Below are positions 7,811 to 18,780 of a DNA stretch of 64,000 bases, piece after piece. The notes under the pieces are model-generated. The model ran no database searches. It saw nothing but the letters and a program-made list of their open reading frames with translations, and was not told the origin of the DNA. Positions within the stretch are counted from its first letter, which is position 1. The number at the start of each line of letters is the position of its first letter. The stretch is taken from contig NC_081198.1 of assembly GCF_902713425.1 (NCBI RefSeq), positions 21,373,188 to 21,437,187 on the forward strand, written 5' to 3'. The position numbers and the translations under genes are program-made. The stretch is from Acipenser ruthenus. Taxonomy: Eukaryota; Chordata; Actinopteri; Acipenseriformes; Acipenseridae.

Positions 7811-8455
7811 CCTTTATTGAGATTTTACATTTTTTACATTTACACCCATTCGTTTTTTTCATTCATTTTACATTTCTTTTAAAGATGACATTCATGCATA
7901 CAGACATACATTTTGTTTTAAAAGCATTTAAAATACATTTAAAAACACCAAGACAATTGTGCTTTGTACATGGTTAAAACAGACACAGATTAAAATCAAC
8001 ATGAAAAAAACCTGTGCTGCTTTAAAAGTGACTGGAAAAAAAGAACCATCTATAAAAAACCAGTGTTTGTGAGGGCCGGGGAGTGCTCTCTAAAAAAGTT
8101 CAAAAGTGAACATAAAACTAGATCTAAAACAGGGACAGGGGAAAAGGGACAGTGTATAAAACAGTGAGTTAAAATTCTAAAATTTTAAAACACTTAAAAT
8201 GTAACTTTTAATAGTTTACATTAAAAATCTTAAGATACATAAAACAAAACAAAACAAAATCAAATAAAACATTCAACGTAAATCAAATAAAAGTCCATAA
8301 AACTGAAACAAAAAGACTACATAAAACCAGGGCACCGTTGAAAAAACGGTCATGCCAGCTAAAAAGGGCGGAATGCTGGCATGACAAAATAAATAAAAGG
8401 CTTAGCGGTGCCCCGTAGTCCCGCTCCTAGGAGCTAGCGGTTCCAGTTTTTTCCT
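7811..8455 (-). other. LINE 3' UTR (K2)
   Basis: Same structured block as in K1, with the 9-bp stem hairpin about 73-105 nt after the ORF2 end, then T-rich sense sequence. No gene. Confidence 0.75.
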
Positions 8456-11400
8456 TTATTCCATCTTCACGTCCTGAAGTCCGGCGATCCTCCACTCCGC
8501 GCAGGCCTTGTCCTTCCCGAGGGTCCGGATGTCCAGAATTACAAAGTCCTTGATAAGAGTTTGTGCCCTTCTGGTCGTGGTGATAGTGTCTAGCTCCTGC
8601 TTGTGATAGACACAGACGTTACGGCCTTCCCACAGGATCTGCTTGACAACATTGATGACACGCCAAACGCACTTAGCTGTGCTGGTATCGATTCCTCCCG
8701 CAGGCCCATAGAGCACAGTCTCAGCGGTCATCTTGGCCGTGTCAGCAAACCTGTTTAGGAAGACAGAGACAGAGAGCCAGACACTGCCAGCCACATCACA
8801 CTCCCAGAAGATATGGGCTGGTGTTTCTCTCTTGCGGCACTTTGCATAGGGGCATGTTTCTACTTGGGCTAGTCCCCTCCTGAACATGAACGCTCGAGTG
8901 GGGAGTGCACTGTGGACGGTGTTCCATGCTATATCCTTCTGGACATTACTGAGGCAGCTGTGAGACACATTCTCCCAGATTTTTTGGCTTTGGGTGAGGG
9001 AGAAAGTAGCTACTTTTTCAATTTCCTGGGAACCGGCAAGATATTTAGTTACAGCCTTGTATTCCCAGGAGGCCAATTTTGCTTTATCTAAGCCCAATTT
9101 ATATATAGTGTCCCTTAAGGTTCTATAATACAATGGGGGGTCCCAGGAGTACGGCACGGTGTTATCAATAGTGCAGAGGCCCAAGGCCCTGAGACAGGTG
9201 GCAAAATAGAAACGATTCATGTAACATACCTTCCTGTCCAGGGCCTGGATGTTCTTGATAGTTTGCGTGAGCCCCTGCACTCGGGTGAGCTGCACAACGT
9301 CCGGGACCCCCTTACCTCCCTTCTTGTCGGCTTTACTCAGGGTGGCTCGCTTTACCCTCTCCATCTTGCTGCCCCAGATAAAGCGGTGGATAATGCGGTC
9401 CACCACTTTTTTGGTGGTCCTGTCTGGGGGAAAGACTTTTCCTACATAAGAGAGGATGGGGAACAGTATAGACTTTGTTATTAATACTCTACCCGTCATT
9501 GTTAAGGATCTTGTGCTCCATCCGCCAATCTTTTTACGGACCTGGTTAATGGCCGCCGTCCAGCTCTGGGCCCCCGAGCTATTGTTCTCGAAAATGAGGC
9601 CCAGAATCTTGATTTTGTCCTTTTTGACAGGGTACATGTCCGACAGTTCCCTATCTACCTGCCAATTTTTAGACACGTAGACTTCGCTCTTGGACTTATT
9701 AATCACTGCCCCGGTCGCCGTGCAGTACTTCTCAAGGATATTACTAATCCGAGGTACCGACGATGTGTTGGTGCAAATGAGTGACACATCGTCCATATAT
9801 GCTGTTGTTTTGACCTGGACCACGTTGGATCCAGGCAGCTGGAAACCAGTTATATTGGTATCCCTACGAATTGCCTGCAGGAGGGGTTCAATGCACACGA
9901 CATATAGCAGTGGGGATAGTGGGCAACCCTGTCTGACCCCTGACTGGATAGATATTTTACCAGTCAGGTGCCTGTTCACCAAGACTCGGGTACTAATGTT
10001 TGTATATATGGTTTTAACCCACTCCCTAAGTCCAGGAGCGAATTTCATCTGGTCCATCACTTTGTACATATATTCATGGCTTACCCTATCGAACGCCTTC
10101 TCCTGGTCAAGGTTGAACAGGCAGAGGGGATGGTTCCGTTCTCTAGAATAAGCCAGAATGTCCCTTGTTAACATTAAAATATCCGTGATGGACCTCCCTG
10201 GGACGCCACAAGCCTGGTCGGGGCCAATGACCAAAGGGAGGTGTACTTGTAGCCGGAGCATCAGAGCTTTGGCTAGTATCTTGTAATCCACGCAAAGGAG
10301 GCTGATTGGGTGCCAATTCCGTAGATCTTTAACTTCCCCTTTCTTATGAAGGAGAGTAATTACACTCTCCCGCATAGAAGGGCCCAACCGCTTCTCCCTG
10401 TAGACCGCTCTGTAGACCTCCGCTAAATGGACTTTTAGCGTGTCCCAAAAAAGATGGTAATACTCACCCGGGATGCCATCTGGACCTGGCGTCTTACCGG
10501 TGTTCATGGTCTTAACCGCCTGGGTGAGCTCCTCCAGCGTGAGTTCTGGGTCCTTCTCCTCCTCCTCGTCGTCCCGCACTGAGTCAGGCTCCAACTGGCT
10601 CAGGAACCACTCTATCAGGGTGTCATCTGTAGCTTTGATGTTATATAGGTCCCTATAGAAGTTCTCTACCACTTTTTTCACTCCCTCACTATCCTCTACT
10701 ATCCTCCCCCTGCTGTCGAGCATGGAGGACATCAAGTGCCGCTTCTCCCTCGTTTTCTGGAAGAAGAAGCGAGTACACTTTTCGTCTTCCTCCATTTTTT
10801 GCACTTTTGCATTGTGCATGACCTTTCGTTGTTCCTCCCTACAAAGCACTGAAAGATCTAGCTTGGTCTGGGCTATCTCGTCGCTTACAGGGAACCCCCG
10901 AAGCTGAAGCAGGCTCAGAAGCTGGAGGGCAGCATTCAGGTGTTTATATTTGGCCCTCCTTTCTTTTGCTTTCCTCTTGCCTGCTGCTATGAAATAACCC
11001 TTAGTTCTCATTTTGACCATCTCCCACCACTCTATAGGGGAGTTGAATAGGTCACGCAAAGTGGTCCACTCAACAAGCCTGCTCTTATAGGCTGCAGCTA
11101 TGGAGGGGTCATCGAGTAAGGAGGTGTTTAATTTCCAAACCCCTGACCCCATCTGGGAGGTCTGAGGGACCTGCAATGTTACCAGAGAAGAAGACGGCCT
11201 GGGTGTCTACTGCCGTCTTCGTAAGGGAGCTGGTATGCAGGACGAGATCTATACGGGAGAAGGAGGTCCCAGATGAGCTCACCCAGGTAAAGGGAGGCAC
11301 CAGGTCCTTACCTGCATCACACAGGGAGAAATCAGATATTACGGAGGACAAAACTCTACTAGAGCGGTCGTTGCGTGGCCTGCTCCGGTCTACGTCCCTC

Positions 11401-11529
11401 AGAGCACAATTGAAGTCACCTGACACGATGACGGGTACGTTCCTCAGCAGGAGTGGACGCAGCTGTGGAAAAAATTGAACTCTTTCGTTTTGGTTAGTGG
11501 GTGCGTAGACATTGACCAGTCTGAGGGGA
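8456..11529 (-). pseudogene. LINE ORF2 remnant (K2)
   Basis: A long open frame from 8456 to 11176 covers the RT (YMDD present) and the C-terminal zinc knuckle. A 17-nt deletion at 11183/11184 shifts the frame and removes the endonuclease residues Asp-His of SDH. About the first 120 codons are lost in the larger deletion, where the frame fuses to ORF1 sequence at 11529. Not expected to make an active endonuclease. Confidence 0.93.
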
Positions 11530-12743
11530 CTTCTTTCTTTTCCCCCCCTCGTCTCTACCCTTTCTTTTCCCCACCCTCTGCTGGTTCTTCACTCCCTTCC
11601 CCTCCTTCTCACTCTCACTTTCACTGTCGCTTTTGCTTTCCTCCCCCACGGACTCAATCCTTATGGCGTCATAACGAGAGCCGAGGGGGAGTGCTGGCGC
11701 TGAGAGGGCCCTACTCAGGGGGGGGCCGCTGCTGGGTCCGGGCTCCCTCCCTGACTCGTGTTCTGCATCAGAGGAGCTACTGGAGGAGCTAGTGGAGTGG
11801 CTGTTGTACTCTCTCTCTGGGCTGGGGGAAGGGGTCCTCGTAAAACGGGACATGTCTCGGGGGCGGGGGGGTGAGGGGGTGCTGGTGATGATGGTGGTGC
11901 TGGAGTCTGGGTCTTGGATACTGTTGGTGGTGATGTGGACTGATCTTTGTTACTTGCTCCCTCTTCCTGCTCAGGCCTAGGCTTGTTCATGTTTGCCTTG
12001 CTGGCTCTGGCCATGTTGGCATAGGAAGAGGGGCAGTCCTTAAACAGGTGCCCCTTCTTTCCACACAAATTGCACTGCCTCTCTTCTCTGCAGTGGCTGG
12101 TCTCGTGGGGGGCGCCGCAGTTCCTGCACTTGACTACAGTACACGCGGCCGCCAGGTGTCCTAATTCCCCACATTTCCTGCAGAGTTTTGGCATCCCATT
12201 ATAGAATACCAGCCCTCTGTTGGGCCCTAACACTATGGAGTTTGGAATGTGGCGGACGCCTCCAATGCCCGATGGATCAACATTAAGGCGTACCAGCCAC
12301 TTTCTGGCTCCTGTCCAAACCCCATCTTCATCTGTAATTTTCCTCCCTTCTGATGACACCCTCCCATAGCGGTTAAGCCATGTTGTAATATCATAGTCGC
12401 TAACAGCCTCATTGAAAAATTGGACAGTAACAACTTTCATTTCTCTGTCTGTCAGTGCATCCACACAAAATTCTTTGTATGGAGCGAGATATTTATTCTC
12501 CCCCCAAAAGGACCACATTTCTTGTAACTTTTGGGGGTTCCTAAAACTGACCTCAAACACTTCCTTAAGCCCTGGCAATTTCACCAAACAATTCAAGTCA
12601 GAAGGGGAAAAACCCATACCCCTCTGAAGAATGGTCCGGCTGAACTCCAGTCTCGTCAGTCCTGGTTCCGTTTCATCTTGCTTGTTTCTTGTGAAGCGCA
12701 CCGCATTGTGCCTCCTTGTTTCCTGGGTTGGCCGGAACGCCAT
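11529..12743 (-). pseudogene. LINE ORF1, C-terminally deleted (K2)
   Basis: Starts MAFRPTQETRR at 12741-12743 and keeps three zinc knuckles (C188-C201, C206-C218, C224-C237). The frame shifts at a five-G run near 11880, after which the Ser-rich MSRFTRTPSPSP segment reads in another frame until the deletion junction. Confidence 0.9.
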
Positions 12744-13442
12744 CCTTCAGCTGGCTCCTCCGATTGGGGTGGGAGAAGCCTCTGGACATCCGGGTTGTCT
12801 CTCTCTACGGAAAAGAGACAACGTAAGCAGCAAATCTGGGCAGTTGAAGGAACTATTACTTTAGTCCCTGAGGAGATGGTCGCCTCGCAAGAGGGACCCC
12901 CTCCCCAGGTGAACGGTGTCCTTCCCTGACGGAGTAGGGGGCGCTGCTTGGCACCGAGACCACGTAGGAAGAATCGTGGCTGTGACGCCTCCTCGGGGTC
13001 CGGGGCCGCCCTCTGCTCCTCCCAGATGGCGCCCTCTGCTGGGCGCCTGCTGCTCTCTCGGTCTGGATCTCGATTACAATCAAGGGCTGGGGATGAGGTC
13101 GTCTAGGTCATCAAAGGGTCCTCAAAGGTCGTCTGGATGGTAGGTCCTCCTTCTCTCTAACTCCAGGAACGTCTGGAAAAGCCGGAACCGCCTGAAAAAG
13201 AAAAAAACGGGAACCGCCTGAAAAAGAAAAAACTGCTCTCAACAGTCAACAAAATCTTGAAAGACCCTCGGCCTGGATTGGGCAAGCCAAAACCAGACTG
13301 AGCATTAGTCTTCCAAAAAGTTGCCGAGCTGAAGAAAGCCAGTCAAAAATAAAAAAAATTCTGTTCCTCCTCACCCGAACAAACCTCTCACAGACCCTCG
13401 GAGGGAGCGGGCAATGCCACTACCCTCTAAGCCTTAGTCTTA
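12744..13442 (-). other. LINE 5' UTR (K2)
   Basis: About 700 bp without a gene. It holds a 9-bp hairpin about 50 nt before the ORF1 ATG (12794-12822), a GC-rich 7-bp hairpin (13028-13047), and a 26-bp direct repeat in two copies (from 13184 and 13210). Any promoter is not identifiable by eye. Confidence 0.7.
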
Positions 13443-13478
13443 GAAAGATTTATTCGAACTGAAGAGAAGCCAGAGTAT
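13443..13478 (-). other. U5 snRNA-like 5' tip of K2
   Basis: Same 36-nt block as at 858-893, here attached to a complete 5' UTR. The tip was therefore joined to a full-length element. Confidence 0.65.
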
Positions 13479-13594
13479 ATGGCTGGCTAAGAAGGACCTG
13501 GCATAGGGACATGTTCCACCACACTTGTCTGGTTAGCTGCATGCTCCCAGGAAACAAACTGCTGCTGTCTACATCATCACCACATGTGAATAAA

Positions 13595-13667
13595 AGAAAG
13601 AAAGACAGCAAGAAAGAAAGAGAGAAAGAAAGAGAAAGAAAGAAAGAGAGAAAGAAAAAAAAAGAAG
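13595..13667. repeat. GAAA/GAGA microsatellite (short class)
   Basis: About 73 bp, beside the K2 5' end. Confidence 0.95.
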
Positions 13668-13749
13668 TAAAACGGCGGTAAAACTTGCATCAACACTGGC
13701 ACTCTCCCTCCAGCAGGGGTAGACAAAATGCTCACAGGAGAGATCCAGA

Positions 13750-13765
13750 TCTGACTTTGACCAAC
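13750..13765 (-). terminator. snRNA 3' box of U2-3
   Basis: Same sequence and spacing as the U2-1 3' box. Confidence 0.75.
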
Positions 13766-13779
13766 GTTAGAGAAAGGTG

Positions 13780-13964
13780 TGCACCGTTCCCGGAGGTACT
13801 GCAATACCGGGCCGATGCGTGGAGTGGACGGAGCAAGCCCCTGTTCCATCTCCCGATTCCAAAAATCAATTTAATATATGGTCCCCTGATAGGGGACGTA
13901 TCAGATATTAAACTGATAAGAACAGATACTACACTTGATCTTAGCCAAAAGGCCGAGAAGCGAT
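13780..13964 (-). ncRNA. RNU2: U2 spliceosomal snRNA (U2-3)
   Basis: Complete 185-nt gene with the standard stem IIa (CCCCTATCAGGGG). It is the only complete U2 between K2 and K3. Confidence 0.97.
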
Positions 13965-14006
13965 GGCGACTTGGCCCTTGCCCGGGGCCCCCTTGCCCGG
14001 ACGGCA

Positions 14007-14220
14007 CAGGGGGATTCAAAGGTGGGTGCAAAATTCCAAGCATAAGCAGACCCCCAAAAAACGGGCTGCTGCTTCCAGAGGGGAAATGTGCAATTTAAGC
14101 AGGAGGAAACAAAACAAAGCAAAAACACACACATAACACCAAAAACAAAACATAAACTGGCGGAGTGCGTCTTACAAATAGTCATGCCAAGCTGCTATGC
14201 TGTGCAAGGTGCCTTGGGTA
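14007..14220 (-). promoter_or_regulatory. U2-3 promoter: PSE and distal element
   Basis: PSE-like block at 14007-14029 is unchanged. The GC-rich stretch between PSE and U2 has two substitutions (CCTTGCC for CCAGCCC) not seen in other units. Confidence 0.58.
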
Positions 14221-14362
14221 ACTACAACTGTGCCTCGCTGGCTGGCTGGCTTGCTAAGAAGGTCCTGGCATAGGGACATGTTCCACCACACTTGTCTGGT
14301 TAGCTGCATGCTCCCAGGAAACAACCTGCTGCTGTCTACATCATCACCACATGTGAATAAAA

Positions 14363-14456
14363 GAAAGAAAGACAGCAAGAAAGAAAGAGAGAAAGAAAGA
14401 GAGAAAGAGAGAAAGAAAGAGAGAAAGAAAGAAAGAGAGAAAGAAAAAAAAAGAAG
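14363..14456. repeat. GAAA/GAGA microsatellite (long class)
   Basis: About 94 bp, in the spacer before the truncated U2 at K3. Confidence 0.95.
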
Positions 14457-14568
14457 TAAAACGGCGGGAAAACTTGCATCAACACTGTCACTCTCCCTCC
14501 AGCAGGGGTAGACAAAATGCTCACAGGAGAGATCCAGATCTGACTTTGACCAACGTTAGAGAAAGGTG

Positions 14569-14700
14569 TGCACCGTTCCCGGAGGTACTGCAATACCGGG
14601 CCGATGCGTGGAGTGGACGGAGCAAGCCCCTGTTCCATCTCCCGATTCCAAAAATCAATTTAATATATGGTCCCCTGATAGGGGACGTATCAGATATTAA
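14569..14700 (-). pseudogene. U2 snRNA 3' fragment at the K3 3' junction
   Basis: U2 sequence begins about 15 nt further downstream than at K1: the minus strand reads AGTAT then TAATATCTG. The same junction occurs at K7 and K9. Confidence 0.92.
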
Positions 14701-15348
14701 TACTCTTTTATTGAGATTTTACATTTTTTACATTTACACCCATTCGTTTTTTCATTCATTTTACATTTCTTTTAAAGATGACATTCATGCATACAGACAT
14801 ACATTTTGTTTTAAAAGCATTTAAAACACATTTAAAAACACCAAGACAATTGTGCTTTGTACATGGTTAAAACAGACACAGATTAAAATCAACATGAAAA
14901 AAACCTGTGCTGTTTTAAAAGTGACTGGAAAAAAAGAACCATCTATAAAAAACCAGTGCTTGTGAGGGCCGGGGAGTGCTCTCTAAAAGTTCAAAAGTGA
15001 ACATAAAACTATATTACTAAAACAGGGACAGGGGAAAAGGGACAGTGTGTGGAACAGTGAGTTAAAATTCTAAAATTTTAAAACACTTAAAATGTAACTT
15101 TTAATAGTTTACATTAAAAATCTTAAAGATACATAAAACAAAACAAAACAAAATCAAATAAAACATTCAACATAAATCAAATAAAAGTCCATAAAACTGA
15201 AACAAAAAGACTACATAAAACCAGGGCACCGTTCAAAAACGGTCATGCCAGCTAAAAAGGGCGGAATGCTGGCATGACAAAATAAATAAAAGGCTTAGCG
15301 GTGCCCCGTAGTCCCGCTCCTAGGAGCTAGCGGTTCCAGTTTTTTCCT
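14701..15348 (-). other. LINE 3' UTR (K3)
   Basis: Structured block after the ORF2 stop, then T-rich sense sequence ending AATAAAAGAGTAT, five nt longer than an end placed just before U2 AGTATC. It shares diagnostic differences with K5 (for example ATATTACTAAAAC near 15010). Confidence 0.75.
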
Positions 15349-18300
15349 TTATTCCATCTTCACGTCCTGAAGTCCGGCGATCCTCCACTCCGCGCAGGCC
15401 TTGTCCTTCCCGAGGGTCCGGATGTCCAGAATTACAAAGTCCTTGATAAGAGTTTGTGCCCTTCTGGTCGTGGTGATAGTGTCTAGCTCCTGCTTGTGAT
15501 AGACACAGACGTTACGGCCTTCCCACAGGATCTGCTTGACAACATTGATGACACGCCAAACGCACTTAGCTGTGCTGGTATCGATTCCTCCCGCAGGCCC
15601 ATAGAGCACAGTCTCAGCGGTCATCTTGGCCGTGTCAGCAAACCTGTTTAGGAAGACAGAGACAGAGAGCCAGACACTGCCAGCCACATCACACTCCCAG
15701 AAGATATGGGCTGGTGTTTCTCTCTTGCGGCACTTTGCATAGGGGCATGTTTCTACTTGGGCTAGTCCCCTCCTGAACATGAACGCTCGAGTGGGGAGTG
15801 CACTGTGGACGGTGTTCCATGCTATATCCTTCTGGACATTACTGAGGCAGCTGTGAGACACATTCTCCCAGATTTTTTGGCTTTGGGTGAGGGAGAAAGT
15901 AGCTACTTTTTCAATTTCCTGGGAACCGGCAAGATATTTAGTTACAGCCTTGTATTCCCAGGAGGCCAATTTTGCTTTATCTAAGCCCAATTTATATATA
16001 GTGTCCCTTAAGGTTCTATAATACAATGGGGGGTCCCAGGAGTACGGCACGGTGTTATCAATAGTGCAGAGGCCCAAGGCCCTGAGACAGGTGGCAAAAT
16101 AGAAACGATTCATGTAACATACCTTCCTGTCCAGGGCCTGGATGTTCTTGATAGTTTGCGTGAGCCCCTGCACTCGGGTGAGCTGCACAACGTCCGGGAC
16201 CCCCTTACCTCCCTTCTTGTCGGCTTTACTCAGGGTGGCTCGCTTTACCCTCTCCATCTTGCTGCCCCAGATAAAGCGGTGGATAATGCGGTCCACCACT
16301 TTTTTGGTGGTCCTGTCTGGGGGAAAGATTTTTCCTACATAAGAGAGGATGGGGAACAGTATAGACTTGGTTATTAATACTCTACCCGTCATTGTTAAGG
16401 ATCTTGTGCTCCATCCGCCAATCTTTTTACGGACCTGGTTAATGGCCGCCGTCCAGCTCTGGGCCCCCGAGCTATTGTTCTCGAAAATGAGGCCCAGAAT
16501 CTTGATTTTGTCCTTTTTGACAGGGTACATGTCCGACAGTTCCCTATCTACCTGCCAATTTTTAGACACGTAGACTTCGCTCTTGGACTTATTAATCACT
16601 GCCCCGGTCGCCGTGCAGTACTTCTCAAGGATATTAGTAATCCGAGGTACCGACGATGTGTTGGTGCAAATGAGTGTCACATCGTCCATATATGCTGTTG
16701 TTTTGACCTGGACCCTGTTGGATCCAGGCAGCTGGAAACCAGTTATATTGGTATCCCTACGAATTGCCTGCAGGAGGGGTTCAATGCACACGACATATAG
16801 CAGTGGGGATAGTGGGCAACCCTGTCTGACCCCTGACTGGATAGATATTTTACCAGTCAGGTGCCTGTTCACCAAGACTCGGGTACTAATGTTTGTATAT
16901 ATGGTTTTAACCCACTCCCTAAGTCCAGGAGCGAATTTCATCTGGTCCATCACTTTGTACATATATTCATGGCTTACCCTATCGAACGCCTTCTCCTGGT
17001 CAAGGTTGAACAGGCAGAGGGGATGGTTCCGTTCTCTAGAATAAGCCAGAATGTCCCTTGTTAACATTAAAATATCCGTGATGGACCTCCCTGGGACGCC
17101 ACAAGCCTGGTCAGGGCCAATGACCAAAGGGAGGTGTACTTGTAGCCGGAGCATCAGAGCTTTGGCTAGTATCTTGTAATCCACGCAAAGGAGGCTGATT
17201 GGGCGCCAATTCCGTAGATCTTTAACTTCCCCTTTCTTATGAAGGAGAGTAATTACACTCTCCCGCATAGAAGGGCCCAACCGCTTCTCCCTGTAGACCG
17301 CTCTGTAGACCTCCGCTAAATGGACTTTTAGCGTGTCCCAAAAAAGATGGTAATACTCACCCGGGATGCCATCTGGACCTGGCGTCTTACCGGTGTTCAT
17401 GGTCTTAACCGCCTGGGTGAGCTCCTCCAGCGTGAGTTCTGGGTCCTTCTCCTCCTCCTCGTCGTCCCGCACTGAGTCAGGCTCCAACTGGCTCAGGAAC
17501 CACTCTATCAGGGTGTCATCTGTAGCTTTGATGTTATACAGGTCCCTATAGAAGTTCTCTACCACTTTTTTCACTCCCTCACTATCCTCTACTATCCTCC
17601 CCCTGCTGTCGAGCATGGAGGACATCAAGTGCCGCTTCTCCCTCGTTTTCTGGAAGAAGAAGCGAGTACACTTTTCGTCTTCCTCCATTTTTTGCACTTT
17701 TGCATTGTGCATGACCTTTCGTTGTTCCTCCCTACAAAGCACTGAAAGATCTAGCTTGGTCTGGGCTATCTCGTCGCTTACAGGGAACCCCCGAAGCTGA
17801 AGCAGGCTCAGACGCTGGAGGGCAGCATTCAGGTATTTATATTTGGCCCTCCTTTCTTTTGCTTTCCTCTTGCCTGCTGCTATGAAATAACCCTTAGTTC
17901 TCATTTTGACCATCTCCCACCACTCTATAGGGGAGTTGAATAGGTCACGCAAAGTGGTCCACTCAACAAGCCTGCTCTTATAGGCTGCAGCTATGGAGGG
18001 GTCATCGAGTAAGGAGGTGTTTAATTTCCAGACCCCTGACCCCATCTGGGAGGTCTGAGGGACCTGCAATGTTACCAGAGAAGAAGACGGCCTGGGTGTC
18101 TACTGCCATCTTCGTAAGGGAGCTGGTATGCAGGACGAGATCTATACGGGAGAAGGAGGTCCCAGATGAGCTCACCCAGGTAAAGGGAGGCACCAGGTCC
18201 TTACCTGCATCACACAGGGAGAAATCAGATATTACGGAGGACAAAACTCTACTAGAGCGGTCGTTGCGTGGCCTGCTCCGGTCTACGTCCCTCAGAGCAC

Positions 18301-18775
18301 AATTGAAGTCACCTGACACGATGACGGGTACGTTCCTCAGCAGGAGTGGACGCAGCTGTGGAAAAAATTGAACTCTTTCGTTTTGGTTAGTGGGTGCGTA
18401 GACATTGACCAGTCTGAGGGGAGTGTTGTTGTATGTCACATCCACGCTCAGAATTCTACCAGGTTCTACCTCCCTGCTGCTGCGGGAGGTAATAAATGGG
18501 TTTTTAAACAGGATACCTACTCCGTCGGCTCTGGCTATGTTGGAGCCCGACCAGAAGGAGTCCCCCAGGGTCCAACTCTCCTTCAGGTCCCTATAATCAG
18601 GGCTCGACGAAATACCACACTCCTGCAGAAAGATGAGATCTGCTTTCAAGTTAGCTAGATAGTTTAGTACATCAAATCTTTTTTGTGTCTCCCTGATGCT
18701 CCTGACATTAACAGACACACATATCAGGGCCATCAGGGTAGCTAACAAGAAAAGGAGTCGCTGCGTCCACCCCAT
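15349..18775 (-). pseudogene. LINE ORF2 with 17-nt deletion (K3)
   Basis: Two overlapping open segments (15349-18069 and 18002-18775) that together cover the whole protein. The 17-nt deletion at 18076/18077 is identical to that in K2 and removes the Asp-His pair of the endonuclease SDH motif while shifting frame. The RT triad and the C-terminal zinc knuckle are present. The shared lesion shows that defective copies have been duplicated within the array. Confidence 0.93.
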
Positions 18776-18780
18776 AGCGA

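Larger units (their letters stand above)
7811..13478 (-). mobile_element. Keno-like LINE copy K2 (internal deletion)
   Basis: The 5' tip, 5' UTR, ORF1 N-terminal half and most of ORF2 are present, but about 1.1 kb spanning the ORF1 C-terminus and the ORF2 start are gone (junction near 11529). Its 3' junction (AATAAAGG then U2 nt 35) is the same as that of K1. Confidence 0.92.

Noticed and set aside
11529-12743. CCHC knuckles in ORF1 read as a retroviral Gag
   Set aside because: No LTRs, protease, integrase or RNase H are seen. APE endonuclease and L1-type RT follow in ORF2, so it is a LINE ORF1.
7811-13478. Identity as Utopia, the other U2-targeting LINE
   Set aside because: Utopia-type elements carry a restriction-like endonuclease after the RT. 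This element has an N-terminal APE domain and a separate ORF1, which fits Keno and the Tx1 clade.
14701-15348. Target-site duplications around the LINE copies
   Set aside because: None could be found: the two flanks come from different parts of the U2 unit (U2 body and distant spacer).
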